Assembly (NCBI RefSeq): GCF_017315705.1
Contig: NZ_JAFLRF010000045.1
Location: 1 to 41,094 of the forward strand
Source of the DNA: Trinickia mobilis
GTDB taxonomy: Bacteria > Pseudomonadota > Gammaproteobacteria > Burkholderiales > Burkholderiaceae
DNA: 41,094 nucleotides
Direction of reading: 5' to 3'
Positions 20,023-29,319 of this stretch are shown one piece after another. The notes under the pieces were generated by a model. It was not told the origin of the DNA. It searched no databases and worked only from the letters and a program-made list of their open reading frames with translations. Position numbers and translations under genes: made by a program. Each line of letters begins with the position of its first letter. Positions within the stretch are counted from its first letter, which is position 1.

Positions 20023-20745
20023 ATGAAATTAAAACAGGCCATCACGGGGGCGGCGGCGCTCGCCTGTGTGACGGCGGCACATGCACAAACGGCCGGGACC
20101 TTTTACTTAACGACAGGGTGGTTCCATCTAGCACCTCAAAGCAGCAGCGACCCGCTGGAAATACTTAGCACTGGCGGCACACCCGTCAATCAATCTGTGG
20201 CAGGCACCAGCGCCAGCGCCGACAGCTCCGACACACTGGGCACAAGCATCGGCTACTTCATTACCGACCATATCGCGACCGAATTCGAGTTCGGCATTCC
20301 GGCGAAATTCGATCTGCAAGGTTCCGGTACGCTCGCGCCGTACGGCACCCTCGGCACAGTCCGCCAATGGAGCCCGGCGCTGTTGTTCAAGTGGAACTTC
20401 CTGAGCCCGCAATCGAAGTTTCGTCCGTATGCCGGCCTCGGCGTGACCCGGGTATGGTTCTCCGATGCAACCATCACCAACGGCACGTTCCAAGCCAACG
20501 TCCTGCATGGTCCGACCAGCGTTTCCACGGATCGTTCCTGGGCGCCCGTGTTTAATCTAGGCTTCAACTACAGCTTTACCGATCACTGGTTCGCGGGAGT
20601 CTCGATCTCGTACATCCCGTTGAGCGTGAAGGCAAACTTCACGACGCAAGCGCAAACGCCAGTCGGCACTTTGACTGTGAATTCGCAAGCGAAGATCCGC
20701 CTGAACCCGATCGTCACCTACGCAAAGATCGGCTATCGCTTCTAA
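20023..20745 (+). CDS. OmpW-family outer-membrane beta-barrel protein
   Basis: The product has 240 residues with a Sec signal peptide (residues 1-21, MKLKQAITGAAALACVTAAHA, cleaved before QTAG). The mature part alternates polar and hydrophobic residues as in an 8-stranded barrel and ends in a terminal aromatic, GYRF, the assembly signal for the BAM complex. OmpW landmarks include IGYFITDHIATEFEFGIP, FRPYAGLGVTRVWF and LNPIVTYAKIGYRF. OmpW proteins form narrow hydrophobic channels in the outer membrane. GGAGGAG lies 6 nt before the ATG, and a strong terminator follows the stop, so it is monocistronic. Confidence 0.93.
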   Translation: MKLKQAITGAAALACVTAAHAQTAGTFYLTTGWFHLAPQSSSDPLEILSTGGTPVNQSVAGTSASADSSDTLGTSIGYFITDHIATEFEFGIPAKFDLQGSGTLAPYGTLGTVRQWSPALLFKWNFLSPQSKFRPYAGLGVTRVWFSDATITNGTFQANVLHGPTSVSTDRSWAPVFNLGFNYSFTDHWFAGVSISYIPLSVKANFTTQAQTPVGTLTVNSQAKIRLNPIVTYAKIGYRF

Positions 20746-20777
20746 GCGTAGCGGAAATTTTAGGCCTGCATTCGAGA

Positions 20778-20806
20778 CGTCGCACGACATCGTGCGGCGT
20801 TTTTTT
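20778..20806 (+). terminator. Rho-independent terminator of ompW
   Basis: CGTCGCACGA (20778-20787) pairs with TCGTGCGGCG (20790-20799) apart from one mismatch, around a 2-nt loop, and is followed directly by seven T residues. It lies 33 bp after the ompW stop. Confidence 0.88.
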
Positions 20807-21005
20807 ACGTGCGCGGCTCATCTCGACAGGTTGTAAATTCGACTGCACACCGGCAGACATGATGAAGTTTCTACCCTCGGCCGATCGGCAAACGCCTTGA
20901 GCGCTTGCCCCTGTGGGGATGGCATCGAAGTTGCTGAAATGTGGTAATGCCGCGGAAGCAGCGGGCTTTTGGCATTTCATGTCCATTACCGACGGAGCAA
21001 TCAGC

Positions 21006-21383
21006 ATGACAGCATTGCCGAATACGAAAGACGCCATCGGAGATTCCTGGAGCAGCACCAAGCGCCACGCGCGCCGCATCGCGCGGCATGGCCGGCACGC
21101 GGCCGAAGACATCGGCGGAGAAATGCGCGACTTGCTTGCCGAACTCGAGCAAGCGCTCACCGACGGCACGCATGCCGATGCCGCCGTGCTCCGTGCGCAA
21201 TTGAAGCAGCGCCTCGACGCCGCGCGCGCCCGTCTAGACGGCGCACAGCAAGGCATGCGCGAACGCGCGACCGAAGTGTTCGCCGACGCCGACGACTATG
21301 TGCGGGAAAACCCCTGGCAAGCGATCGCGATTGTCGGCGGCGTGGCGCTCATCGCCGGGGCGCTGCTTGCGCGGGGGCGGTAG
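21006..21383 (+). CDS. DUF883 (ElaB/YqjD/YgaM-like) membrane-anchored protein
   Basis: The 125-residue protein has a helical, charged N-terminal two thirds, likely coiled coil (EMRDLLAELEQAL, LRAQLKQRLDAARARL), and a C-terminal single membrane span (ENPWQAIAIVGGVALIAG) ending in a positively charged tail. This layout is the DUF883 family, whose E. coli members bind ribosomes and anchor them to the inner membrane in stationary phase. That function is not shown for this protein. The ATG at 21006 has CGGAG 8 nt upstream; an in-frame ATG at 20979 is less likely. It stands alone between ompW and ugpQ (convergent with ugpQ). Confidence 0.88.
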   Translation: MTALPNTKDAIGDSWSSTKRHARRIARHGRHAAEDIGGEMRDLLAELEQALTDGTHADAAVLRAQLKQRLDAARARLDGAQQGMRERATEVFADADDYVRENPWQAIAIVGGVALIAGALLARGR

Positions 21384-21486
21384 ATGTCCGGCGCGGCGTG
21401 TCCTGTGCCTGTGTGCGTCGAGGGGCACGCTTAACGCGTGCGCCGGAATCTTTCTTCGTTGCTTATTGTCGCGTCACGCTGCCGCG

Positions 21487-22242
21487 TCACGCGTGATCGA
21501 AGAAGTCCGCGCCGATGAGATCGATGCGGTCGGTGCAGATCGAGTCCACGCCCCAATCGCCGAGCAGCCGCGCGCGCTCCGGATCATTCACCGTGTAAGC
21601 AAGGATAAACAGACCGGACGCTTTGATCTGCGCGACGAGCCGCCCGTTTAGTTCGCGGTGATTTGCGTGCAGCGATACACACTCGAGCGCGTCCGTCTGC
21701 GCACGCCAATGCGCGGGCACGGCATCGAACAGCAGGCCGCGCGGCAGTTCAGGTGCAGCGTCGCGGGCAGCAGCCAACGCGCCGTAGGAGAACGACGACA
21801 AGAGCGGCGGCATTGCCGATGCCGACCACAGCCGCGCGGCCTCCTCGGCGACCAGCCGTCCCGTTTGAACATCGCGCAGCGCGCACGGCTTGATTTCGAC
21901 ATTCGCCGCGAGACCGAGCGCCGCGCAACGCGCGGCGACTTGCTCGAGCGTCGGCATCCGTTCGCCGGCGAAGCGCGCGTCGCGCCAACTGCCCGCATCG
22001 AGCGCCGCGATCTCGTCATAACGCAGTTTCGCTGCCGCACCGCGCCCGTTCGACGTGCGGTTCACCGTGTCGTCGTGCAGCAGGAACACGACGTTGTCGG
22101 CCGAAAGCTTCGCGTCGAACTCGATCATCTTCAATCCGAGGCGCGCGCCGGTATCGATCGCGGCAAGCGTGTTCTCAGGCGCGAGCGTGCCGCCGCCGCG
22201 ATGCGCGACCACGCGCGGATAAGACCAGTTGCGGGTTGTCAT
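21487..22242 (-). CDS. ugpQ: Glycerophosphodiester phosphodiesterase, ugp-operon type
   Basis: The enzyme hydrolyses glycerophosphodiesters to glycerol-3-phosphate and an alcohol. The 251 residues show the GDPD signature at the start (VVAHRGGGTLAPENTLAA, residues 11-28), then EFDAKLS and FLLHDDTVNRTSNG, supplying the catalytic His and acidic metal ligands, and NVEIKP further on. I place the start at the ATG at 22242 (MTTRNWSYPRVVAHRGG); the frame is open upstream to 22395, but that is within ugpC. It lies 31 bp downstream of ugpC as the last gene of ugpBAECQ. There is no signal peptide, so it acts in the cytoplasm on imported diesters. Confidence 0.94.
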   Translation of the reverse strand: MTTRNWSYPRVVAHRGGGTLAPENTLAAIDTGARLGLKMIEFDAKLSADNVVFLLHDDTVNRTSNGRGAAAKLRYDEIAALDAGSWRDARFAGERMPTLEQVAARCAALGLAANVEIKPCALRDVQTGRLVAEEAARLWSASAMPPLLSSFSYGALAAARDAAPELPRGLLFDAVPAHWRAQTDALECVSLHANHRELNGRLVAQIKASGLFILAYTVNDPERARLLGDWGVDSICTDRIDLIGADFFDHA

Positions 22243-22273
22243 CGTCGACTGTTCCGTGGCTGTCACTATGGCT

Positions 22274-23359
22274 TTAAAACGCGCGCCGCCCCGTAGCGGG
22301 ATCGAAGAAATGAAGGTGCTGCACCGGCAACGCAGCAGGCAGCGTGTCGCCGCGTGCCGGCCGCTCCGCATGCGGAAGGCGCACTGCCACATCATGCGCG
22401 CCCCAGCGTCCGTGTGCGAGATTGTCGGCGCCGAGCAGCTCGCAAGATTCGACGGCGAGCGGCGCGTGCGATGCCGCGGACTGCGGCGTCATGTGCTCGG
22501 GGCGGATGCCGAGAATCCAGTCGCGTGCGGTCGCGATTGCGCGGCCGATGCCGGGCGCGCCCGCAACCGGCAGCGCCGGACCGCCGCCCGCGACTTCGAA
22601 CGTCGCGCCGTCGACAGCAAGACGGCCGTTGAGCAAGTTCATTGCCGGCGAGCCGATAAAGCTTGCGACAAACACGGTCGCCGGGCGCTCGTAGATCTCG
22701 GTCGGCGCGCCGATCTGCTCCGCGTGCCCGCGATTCATCACGATCACGCGCTGCGCGAGCGTCATCGCTTCGATCTGATCGTGCGTGACGTAGAGGCTCG
22801 TCGTGCCAAGACGCGCATGCAGCCGCTGTATTTCGAGCCGCATTTGCACGCGCAGTTTCGCGTCCAGATTCGAGAGCGGCTCGTCGAACAGGAACACCGA
22901 CGGCTCGCGCACGATCGCGCGCCCCATCGCGACGCGCTGACGCTGGCCGCCCGACAACTCGCGCGGCTTGCGCTCGAGCAGCGCTTCCAGTTCGAGAATC
23001 TTGGCGGCCGCGGCGACGCGCGACTCGATCGTGCCGCGCGCGATGCCGCGAATCTTCAGACCATACGCCATGTTCTCCTTGACGCTCATGTGCGGATAGA
23101 GCGCGTAGTTCTGGAACACCATGGCGATGTCGCGATCCTTCGGCTCGAGCGTATTGACGACGCGCGCGCCGATCGCGATCTCGCCATCGGACACGCTTTC
23201 GAGCCCCGCGACCATGCGCAGCAACGTCGACTTGCCGCAGCCCGACGGGCCGACCAGCACGACGAACTCGCCGTCCTCGATCTCGACGTCGATCCCGTGC
23301 AGCACGAACTGCTTGCCGTCGTAGGTCTTTCGCACGCTCTTCAAAGTCAAGGCTGTCAT
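22274..23359 (-). CDS. ugpC: UgpC, ATPase of the sn-glycerol-3-phosphate ABC importer
   Basis: UgpC powers uptake of glycerol-3-phosphate and glycerophosphodiesters. The 361 residues contain Walker [10 protein letters not shown] (about residues 37-45), Q-loop [12 protein letters not shown], signature [15 protein letters not shown], Walker [14 protein letters not shown] and a C-terminal regulatory (TOBE/MalK-type) domain from about residue 240. I take the ATG at 23359 ([16 protein letters not shown]), the conserved beginning of this family, with GGAG 11 nt upstream. The frame stays open to 23539 through a tandem G/C repeat coding NPPIPQSP units, which I judge untranslated or irrelevant. The gene lies between ugpE and ugpQ. 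Confidence 0.95.
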   Translation of the reverse strand: MTALTLKSVRKTYDGKQFVLHGIDVEIEDGEFVVLVGPSGCGKSTLLRMVAGLESVSDGEIAIGARVVNTLEPKDRDIAMVFQNYALYPHMSVKENMAYGLKIRGIARGTIESRVAAAAKILELEALLERKPRELSGGQRQRVAMGRAIVREPSVFLFDEPLSNLDAKLRVQMRLEIQRLHARLGTTSLYVTHDQIEAMTLAQRVIVMNRGHAEQIGAPTEIYERPATVFVASFIGSPAMNLLNGRLAVDGATFEVAGGGPALPVAGAPGIGRAIATARDWILGIRPEHMTPQSAASHAPLAVESCELLGADNLAHGRWGAHDVAVRLPHAERPARGDTLPAALPVQHLHFFDPATGRRAF

Positions 23360-23394
23360 GCTTCGTTTGTCTCCGTACGATTCAAGATGCCTCC

Positions 23395-23540
23395 CGTCCC
23401 CCGCCCCGTAGGAAGTCCCCTTGGGGGATTGGGGGATTGGGGGATTGGGGGATTGGGGGATTGGGGGATTGGGGGATTGGGGGATTGGGGGATTGGGGGA
23501 GGGGGCAGCGAAGGACAGTGTGCGTGGGGGGTCGTTCATG
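23395..23540. repeat. Dispersed GC-rich element between ugpE and ugpC, interrupted by a tandem array
   Basis: Read on the minus strand, this begins ATGAACGACCCCCC, continues TTCGCTGCCCCC, and after the tandem array resumes with AAGGGGACTTCC and GGGGCGGGGG. The same opening, ATGAACGACCCCC, and the TTCGCTGCCCCC module occur in the copy at the thiG 3' end (4267-4351). It occupies most of the 183-bp ugpE-ugpC gap. Confidence 0.65.
23423..23500 (+). repeat. Octanucleotide tandem repeat GGGGGATT, nine full copies
   Basis: The unit GGGGGATT is repeated without error nine times from 23423 to 23494 and ends in a partial unit GGGGGA, followed by GGGGG. Ten G5 runs with 3-nt ATT loops on the plus strand are ideal for G-quadruplex formation; the minus strand, which is the ugp mRNA sense, carries C-runs instead. 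The array lies in the ugpE-ugpC gap, so copy-number change would alter spacing but not a protein. Its perfection suggests recent expansion. Confidence 0.97.
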
Positions 23541-23542
23541 AA

Positions 23543-24388
23543 TCACTTTTCCGCGTCGACGAGCCCGCGCACGAACCAGCGCTGCATCGCGATCACGACG
23601 ACGAGCGGCGGCAGCATCGCGAGCAAGGTCGCGGCCATCACGAGATGCCATTCGGTCGCGGTGTCGCCGCTGGCGATCATCGACTTGATGCCGACCACGG
23701 CTGTCGTGAGCGACTGCTCGTTCGTGATCAGGATCGGCCACAGGTACTGATTCCACCCGTAGATGAAGGTGATGACGAAGAGTGCCGCGATGTTCGTCTT
23801 CGACAGTGGCAGCACCACGTCCCAGAAGAAACGCAAGGGCCCTGCGCCATCGATGCGCGCCGCGTCCATCAATTCGTCGGGCAGCGTCATGAAGAACTGG
23901 CGAAACAGGAACGTGGCCGTTGCCGACGCGATCAGCGGCAGCGTCAGGCCCGCGTAGCTGTTGGTCAGATGCATCGACGACACGACTTGCACCGTCGGGA
24001 AAATGCGCACTTCGACGGGCAGCATCAGCGTGACGAAGATCAGCCAGAACGCCGTGTTGCGCAGCGGAAAGCGGAAGAACACGATCGCGTAAGCCGAGAT
24101 GATCGACACGGCGATCTTGCCGATCGAAATCGCGAGCGCCATCACGAGGCTGTTCAGCAGCATCCGCCCGAACGGGCTCGCCGCGCTGCCGCTGCCATGC
24201 GTCCAGACGCTCGCGATGTTCTCGAACAGGTGCGTGCTCGGCACGAGCGACAGCGGCACGGTAAAGACCTCCTGCGCGCTCATCGTCGCCGCGCAAAACG
24301 CGACGTAGACCGGAAACACGATCAGCGCGACGCCCGCGATCAGCACCGCGTGACAAAAGAGATCGAAGCCTTTGCGATTTTCGATCAT
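23543..24388 (-). CDS. ugpE: UgpE, inner-membrane permease of the glycerol-3-phosphate importer
   Basis: UgpE is one of two permease subunits. The 281-residue protein has about six membrane spans and the EAA-loop motif of binding-protein-dependent permeases ([20 protein letters not shown], about residues 180-200) that docks on UgpC. The end GLVDAEK fits the family. The ATG at 24388 overlaps the ugpA stop (ATGA, 24385-24388), coupling the two permeases. Downstream lies the 183-bp gap with the tandem repeat before ugpC. The frame is open much further upstream, but that is out-of-frame ugpA sequence. Confidence 0.95.
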   Translation of the reverse strand: MIENRKGFDLFCHAVLIAGVALIVFPVYVAFCAATMSAQEVFTVPLSLVPSTHLFENIASVWTHGSGSAASPFGRMLLNSLVMALAISIGKIAVSIISAYAIVFFRFPLRNTAFWLIFVTLMLPVEVRIFPTVQVVSSMHLTNSYAGLTLPLIASATATFLFRQFFMTLPDELMDAARIDGAGPLRFFWDVVLPLSKTNIAALFVITFIYGWNQYLWPILITNEQSLTTAVVGIKSMIASGDTATEWHLVMAATLLAMLPPLVVVIAMQRWFVRGLVDAEK

Positions 24389-25269
24389 GCGTATTGCACC
24401 TTGCGTTCGATGAAGCGGAACTGCACGACCGTCAGCGCGACGACGATCAGCATCAGCACGACCGACTGCGCGCCGGAACTGCCGATGTCGAGCCCCTGGA
24501 AGCCTTCGGTGAAGATCTTGTAGATGAGCGTCTTCGTGTCTTGGGCGGGACCGCCGCCGGTGGCCGCGTCGATGACCGGGAACGTATCGAAGAATGCGTA
24601 GACGAGGTTGACGACGAGCAGGAAGAAGCTGGTCGGCGACAGAAGCGGCAGCGCGATGCCGAAAAAACGGCGCACGGGGCCGGCGCCGTCGATCGCCGCC
24701 GCCTCGATGAGCGAGCGCGGAATCGCCTGCAGGCCCGCGTAGAAAAAGAGAAAGTTGTAGCTGACCTGCTTCCAGACCGACGCCAGCACGACGAGGAACA
24801 TCGCCTGTCCGCCGTTCAAAGCATGATTCCAGACGATGCCCGCCTTCGCGAGCGCGAACGTCACAAGACCGATGCTCGGATTGAAGAGGAACGTCCACAG
24901 CACGGCCGCGATCGCGGGCGCCACCGCGTACGGCCAGATCAAGAGCGTGCGGTAGGCGTTCGAGCCGCGCGTCACGCGGTCCGCGCAGGCCGCGAGCAGC
25001 AGCGAGACGACCAGACCGCAAACCGTTACGAGCGTGCTGAACACGAGCGTCGTCTTGAACGACGCGAGATACAACGGGTCCGCAAACAAGCGTTCGAAGT
25101 TCGCGAAACCGACGAATTCGCTCGAGGTGCCGAACGCGTCCTGCATCTGCGTCGATTGCCAAAGCGCGACGCCGGCAGGCCAGAGAAAGAAGAGCGCGGT
25201 AATCGCGAGCTGCGGCGCGATCAGCAAATAAGGCAGCACGCTCGTGCCGAAGCGGGAACGTTGGTGCAT
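24385..25269 (-). CDS. ugpA: UgpA, inner-membrane permease of the glycerol-3-phosphate importer
   Basis: UgpA pairs with UgpE in the membrane. At 294 residues it matches the family length. It begins [20 protein letters not shown], has six predicted membrane spans, and carries the EAA loop [20 protein letters not shown] (about residues 200-219). The C-terminal [10 protein letters not shown] is typical. I use the ATG at 25269; the frame extends to 25383 without a better start. It follows ugpB after 168 bp that contain a perfect hairpin, and overlaps ugpE by 4 bp. Confidence 0.95.
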   Translation of the reverse strand: MHQRSRFGTSVLPYLLIAPQLAITALFFLWPAGVALWQSTQMQDAFGTSSEFVGFANFERLFADPLYLASFKTTLVFSTLVTVCGLVVSLLLAACADRVTRGSNAYRTLLIWPYAVAPAIAAVLWTFLFNPSIGLVTFALAKAGIVWNHALNGGQAMFLVVLASVWKQVSYNFLFFYAGLQAIPRSLIEAAAIDGAGPVRRFFGIALPLLSPTSFFLLVVNLVYAFFDTFPVIDAATGGGPAQDTKTLIYKIFTEGFQGLDIGSSGAQSVVLMLIVVALTVVQFRFIERKVQYA

Positions 25270-25401
25270 AGGCGGCCGGTCAGTAAGGTGGCGTCGCGAA
25301 GCGCGGCGGCGTGCCTGCGTGCGCACGGCGCGCCGCCCTGGCGAGGAAAGGCTGTTGCCGTCAAAACTACCGGGCCATCGCATGCGGAGCCAGCCGAACG
25401 T

Positions 25402-25419
25402 GCGGCGGCATACCGCCGC
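25402..25419 (-). other. Hairpin in the ugpB-ugpA intercistronic gap
   Basis: GCGGCGG (25402-25408) and CCGCCGC (25413-25419) form a perfect 7-bp stem with the tetraloop CATA. It lies just past the ugpB stop at 25438 and has no T-tract. In binding-protein operons such stems protect the upstream message so the binding protein is made in excess; I infer that role here. Confidence 0.55.
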
Positions 25420-25437
25420 GACGGCCCGGGATGACGG

Positions 25438-26763
25438 TCAACTCCCCGATTGCTCGAAGCGCCGCAGCAGCTCGTCGCCACGCGAGGCCGCCGAATCGAG
25501 CGCCTCTTTCGGCGTCTTCTTCTGCGCCCAGACCTGCTCGAGCTCCTCGTCGACGATCGTGCGGATCTGCGGCATGTTGCCAAGGCGCAGCCCCTTCGTG
25601 TACGGCAGCGGCGGCTTGTTGAGCATCTGCTTGATCGCGGTATCGGCGCCCGGGTTCTTGTCGTAGAAGCCTTGCTGGCGCGTCAGGTCGTAGGCCGCCG
25701 TCGTGACCGGCAGATAACCCGTGTCCTGATGCCACTTCGCAGCGACGCTCGCCGACGACAAATACGCAAGGAACTTCGCGACGCCCTTGTAGACGTTTGG
25801 ATCCTTGCCCGCGAGCACCCACAGGCTCGCGCCGCCGATGATCGCGTTCTGGGGCGCACCCTTCACGCTCGGGTCGTACGGCATCATCCCGGTGCCGATG
25901 TCGAACTTCGCGTACTTGCGGATCGTCGCGAGCGACCCGGACGAGTTCATCGCGATCCCGCAATCGCCGCTATAGAACTTCGACACTGCCTCGTCCTTGC
26001 GGCCGGCGTAAGCGAACGTGCCCGCCTTCGCCATGTTCTGCAGGAACTGGATGTGGGCGATCTGCAGCGGCTTGTTGAATTCGAGCACCGCGTTCGTGCC
26101 GTCGAAGCCGTTGTTCTCGCTCGCGTAGGGCGCGCCCTGCCACGCGCTGTACTCTTCGAGCTGGATCCAGCCTTGCCAGCCGGTCGTGAAGCCGCACGAC
26201 ATGCCGGCGGCCTTGAGCTTCACCGCGTCGGCGGCGACTTCATCCCACGTTTTGGGCGGCTGATTCGGGTCGAGGCCGGCCTTCTTGAACGCGTCCTTGT
26301 TGTAGTAGAGGACCGGCGTCGAACTGTTGAACGGCATCGACACGAGCTGGCCCGTCTTCGCGTCGCTGTAGTAGCTCGCGACGGCCGGCACGAAGGCCTT
26401 TTGATCAAGCGGCACGCCCGCCTGCCTGAACACCTCCGACACCGGCAGCACAGCCTTTTTCGCCTGCATCATCGTCGCCGTGCCGACTTCGTAGACCTGC
26501 AGGATCGCCGGCGCGTTGCCGCTGCGGTAGGCGGCGATGCCGGCCGCGAGCGTCTGGTCATAGGTGCCCTTGAAGACCGGGACGATCTTGTAGTCGCTCT
26601 GCGACGCGTTGAACTGGGCGGCGATGTCGTTCACGCGCTCGCCGAGTGCAGCCTCCATCGCGTGCCAGAACTGGATTTCCGTAGCCGCGAACACGGCATG
26701 GCTCGCACCGGCGAACAGCGCGCCCCCGAGGGCCAATGAACGGAACAGCGTCTTGTAACCCAT
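25438..26763 (-). CDS. ugpB: UgpB, periplasmic glycerol-3-phosphate-binding protein
   Basis: UgpB captures glycerol-3-phosphate and glycerophosphocholine in the periplasm. The 441 residues start with a Sec signal peptide (about 1-26, ending SHAVFA), followed by the family opening [19 protein letters not shown]. Other characteristic stretches are [41 protein letters not shown] and [20 protein letters not shown], which contain the aromatic ligand-stacking residues of the family. AGGAG lies about 10 nt before the ATG. It is the first gene of ugpBAECQ, with a tandem LacI-type operator about 100 bp upstream. Confidence 0.95.
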   Translation of the reverse strand: MGYKTLFRSLALGGALFAGASHAVFAATEIQFWHAMEAALGERVNDIAAQFNASQSDYKIVPVFKGTYDQTLAAGIAAYRSGNAPAILQVYEVGTATMMQAKKAVLPVSEVFRQAGVPLDQKAFVPAVASYYSDAKTGQLVSMPFNSSTPVLYYNKDAFKKAGLDPNQPPKTWDEVAADAVKLKAAGMSCGFTTGWQGWIQLEEYSAWQGAPYASENNGFDGTNAVLEFNKPLQIAHIQFLQNMAKAGTFAYAGRKDEAVSKFYSGDCGIAMNSSGSLATIRKYAKFDIGTGMMPYDPSVKGAPQNAIIGGASLWVLAGKDPNVYKGVAKFLAYLSSASVAAKWHQDTGYLPVTTAAYDLTRQQGFYDKNPGADTAIKQMLNKPPLPYTKGLRLGNMPQIRTIVDEELEQVWAQKKTPKEALDSAASRGDELLRRFEQSGS

Positions 26764-26862
26764 CGACTTCTTCTCCTTTTGATTGACGCGAATGGCCCGC
26801 GGCTAACGCACGGCGGCTCAAGCGTGCCGGGCGTCCGAGGTCTCCTGCGGGAGGCTACGGAT

Positions 26863-26885
26863 GAAAACGTTTCGAAAACGTTTCC
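26863..26885 (-). promoter_or_regulatory. Tandem LacI/GalR-type operator upstream of ugpB
   Basis: Two AAACGTTT palindromes at 26865-26872 and 26876-26883 are spaced 11 bp centre to centre, one helical turn. On the minus strand the sequence is GAAACGTTTTCGAAACGTTT. Palindromes with a central CG flanked by A and T runs are typical of LacI/GalR-family repressors. The site lies immediately after the dgt stop, about 100 bp before ugpB and next to a weak TAGACT -10 candidate at 26890-26895. No LacI-family gene is in the window and I see no convincing Pho box. Confidence 0.75.
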
Positions 26886-26892
26886 GCGCAGT

Positions 26893-28167
26893 CTAATTGT
26901 CGTCTATGACAAAAAGTCGTTGATATTCTTTCAGCGCGTAACGATCGGTCATGCCGGCGATGTAATGCGCGATGAGGCGCGGCTGCTGGGTCTCGTCGGC
27001 AGCCGCGTAGGCGGGGGGCAGGAGGCGCGGATCTTCGGTGAATGCGTCGAAAAGGCCGGTGACCACGCGCCGCGCCTTGTTCGCCATCCGCATCACCCGA
27101 TAGTGGCGGTACAGGTTCTTGAACAAAAAGCGCTTGAGCGCCGCGGCCTGCGCCGCGACCGCCTCGCTGTGCGCGACGAGCGGCGGGGCGGCGCGCACGG
27201 CGTCGAGCGATTCTGGCGCGTGCGCGACGAGGTTGCGCGTCGTCGCGTCGATCAGGTCGACGATCAGCGTGTTGATGATCCGCCGCACGGTCTCATGTAT
27301 CACCCGACGCCCTTCGAGATCGGGATACGCGCGCTTCGCGGCTTCATAGTGCATCTGCCACAGCTCGACCTGCGCCAGTTGCTCGATCGTCAGGAGCCCG
27401 GAACGCAGGCCGTCGTCGACGTCATGATTGTTGTACGCGATTTCGTCGGCGACGTTCGCGATCTGCGCTTCCAGCGACGGCTGCTGGCCGTTCAGGAACC
27501 GTTCGCCGAGTGCGCCGAGCTTGCGTGCGTTCTCGCGCGAGCAATGTTTCAGGATGCCTTCGCGCGTCTCGAAGCAAAGATTCAGGCCGTTGAACGCGCC
27601 GTAGTGCTCCTCGAGCTCGTCGACGACCGCGAGGCTTTGCAGATTGTGTTCGAAACCGCCGTGCTCGCGCATGCACTCGTTGAGTGCATCCTGGCCGGCG
27701 TGCCCGAAGGGCGTATGGCCGAGGTCGTGGGCGAGCGAAATCGCTTCGACCAGATCCTCGTTGAGCCGCAGATTGCGCGCGATCGAGCGCGCGATCTGCG
27801 CGACTTCGAGGCTGTGCGTGAGCCGTGTGCGAAAGAGGTCGCCTTCGTGATTGACGAAGACCTGCGTCTTGTATTCGAGGCGCCGGAAGGCGGTGGAATG
27901 GACGATGCGATCGCGGTCGCGCTGAAATTCCGTGCGCGCTTCGGGAGGCGGCTCGGCATAGCGACGGCCGCGCGATTGCAACGAATGCGCCGCATAGGGT
28001 GCGAGGTGAGCTTCGAGGGAGGCTACGGTGGGGGCAACGAAAACGGCCGCGCGTTGGCCTGCATTGCGCTCGCCGGATACGGACGACGTAGCGCTCGGCC
28101 GGGTGGCCGCCACTTCGTTCGATGCCTCCTGCGACTCTTTCAGCGTTGCGCTGCGCTTCTCACTCAC
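26893..28167 (-). CDS. dgt: Deoxyguanosinetriphosphate triphosphohydrolase-like HD protein
   Basis: This family removes triphosphate from dNTPs, with a role in nucleotide pool control and sometimes phage resistance. The 424-residue protein has the HD metal-site motifs: His118 in [10 protein letters not shown], His147-Asp148 in [13 protein letters not shown], and a later Asp in [12 protein letters not shown]. The first ~65 residues are low complexity (Ser/Ala/Glu-rich), a longer N-terminus than the conserved core starting near RGRRYAEPP. An internal start is possible, but I see no better one. It lies 75 bp downstream of aroB, as in other betaproteobacteria, and its stop abuts the ugp operator. 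Confidence 0.92.
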   Translation of the reverse strand: MSEKRSATLKESQEASNEVAATRPSATSSVSGERNAGQRAAVFVAPTVASLEAHLAPYAAHSLQSRGRRYAEPPPEARTEFQRDRDRIVHSTAFRRLEYKTQVFVNHEGDLFRTRLTHSLEVAQIARSIARNLRLNEDLVEAISLAHDLGHTPFGHAGQDALNECMREHGGFEHNLQSLAVVDELEEHYGAFNGLNLCFETREGILKHCSRENARKLGALGERFLNGQQPSLEAQIANVADEIAYNNHDVDDGLRSGLLTIEQLAQVELWQMHYEAAKRAYPDLEGRRVIHETVRRIINTLIVDLIDATTRNLVAHAPESLDAVRAAPPLVAHSEAVAAQAAALKRFLFKNLYRHYRVMRMANKARRVVTGLFDAFTEDPRLLPPAYAAADETQQPRLIAHYIAGMTDRYALKEYQRLFVIDDN

Positions 28168-28212
28168 CGGTGACTCCCCCTCCGAATCATGGATCGCGCG
28201 TCGCGGCCGACG

Positions 28213-28234
28213 TGGCCCAGCCCGATATGGGCCA
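28213..28234 (-). other. Hairpin between aroB and dgt
   Basis: TGGCCCA (28213-28219) and TGGGCCA (28228-28234) form a perfect 7-bp stem with an 8-nt loop in the 75-bp gap between aroB and dgt. No T-tract follows, so it is more likely a processing or stability element than a terminator. Confidence 0.4.
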
Positions 28235-28242
28235 GCGCGGCG

Positions 28243-29319
28243 TCAGAGACTTGCCGCGAGCGTCTCGTGGACGACGTCCTCGGGCGCGGTCGCCATCAGT
28301 GTCTCGCCGAAACGCTTCAGCAGAATGAATTTGATCGACCCTCCCTCGGCTTTCTTGTCGACCTTCATCAGCTCCATATAGCGCGCTTCACCGAGCGCCG
28401 GCGCGCGCGTGGGCAGGTGCGCCGCGGCGATCACGGTGACGAGCCGCTTGCGCGCCGCGTCGTCGAGATGGCCCAGGCGCACCGACAGATCCGCGGCCAT
28501 CGCCATCCCGCACCCGACGGCTTCGCCGTGCAGCCATTCGCCGTAGCCAAGGCCGGCTTCGATTGCGTGGCCGAACGTGTGGCCGAAGTTGAGGATCGCG
28601 CGCAGCCCGCCCTCGCGTTCGTCGGCCGCGACGACCGACGCCTTGATCTCGCACGAACGCTTGACCGCCTGCGCGAGCGCGTCCGGCTCGCAGCGATTCA
28701 GCGCGTCGACGTTGGCTTCGATCCAGTCGAAGAACCCGGCGTCCGCAATCGCGCCAGTCTTGATGACCTCGGCAACGCCCGCCGCCAGTTCGCGCGCCGG
28801 CAGCGTGCGAAGCGCGCCGATGTCCGCGATGACGGCCTGCGGCTGATAGAACGCGCCGATCATGTTCTTGCCGAGCGGATGGTTGATACCTGTCTTGCCG
28901 CCCACCGACGAATCCACCTGCGACAAGAGCGTAGTCGGCACCTGGATGAACGGAACGCCGCGCATGTAGCAGGCGGCAGCAAAGCCGGTCATGTCGCCGA
29001 TCACGCCGCCGCCGAGCGCGATCAGCGTGGTCTTGCGGTCCGCATGCTCCGTGAGCAGCGCGTCGAAGATGAGGTTCAGCGTTTCCCAGTTTTTATAGGC
29101 TTCGCCGTCGGGCAGCACGACCGTCGACACTTTCTTGTTGAGCGGCGCGAGCGCTTGACGCACGGCATCGCCGTAGAGCGGATCGACCGTGGTGTTGGTC
29201 ACGATCATCACCGACGAGCCGGCGATGTGCGGCGCGAAAAGTTCGGTCTTGCCGATGAGCTCCGTGCCGATATGAATGGGATAGGCGCGTTCGCCCAAGT
29301 CGACGTTGACGGTAATCAT
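28243..29319 (-). CDS. aroB: 3-dehydroquinate synthase
   Basis: AroB carries out the second step of the shikimate pathway, turning DAHP into 3-dehydroquinate with NAD and a divalent metal. The 358 residues contain the NAD-binding [16 protein letters not shown], the loop [19 protein letters not shown], and metal ligands in [17 protein letters not shown] and HGEAV. Length is normal. The ATG at 29319 overlaps the aroK stop as ATGA, so consecutive pathway enzymes are coupled. Upstream ATGs in the open frame are inside aroK. Confidence 0.97.
   Translation of the reverse strand: MITVNVDLGERAYPIHIGTELIGKTELFAPHIAGSSVMIVTNTTVDPLYGDAVRQALAPLNKKVSTVVLPDGEAYKNWETLNLIFDALLTEHADRKTTLIALGGGVIGDMTGFAAACYMRGVPFIQVPTTLLSQVDSSVGGKTGINHPLGKNMIGAFYQPQAVIADIGALRTLPARELAAGVAEVIKTGAIADAGFFDWIEANVDALNRCEPDALAQAVKRSCEIKASVVAADEREGGLRAILNFGHTFGHAIEAGLGYGEWLHGEAVGCGMAMAADLSVRLGHLDDAARKRLVTVIAAAHLPTRAPALGEARYMELMKVDKKAEGGSIKFILLKRFGETLMATAPEDVVHETLAASL

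Noticed and set aside
23423-23500. CRISPR-like array
   Set aside because: Direct 8-bp tandem units without spacers; it is a microsatellite, not a CRISPR array.
23360-23539. N-terminal extension of UgpC encoded by the tandem repeat (NPPIPQSP units)
   Set aside because: The conserved UgpC beginning and a ribosome-binding site are at 23359; the extension is low-complexity repeat sequence that merely stays open.
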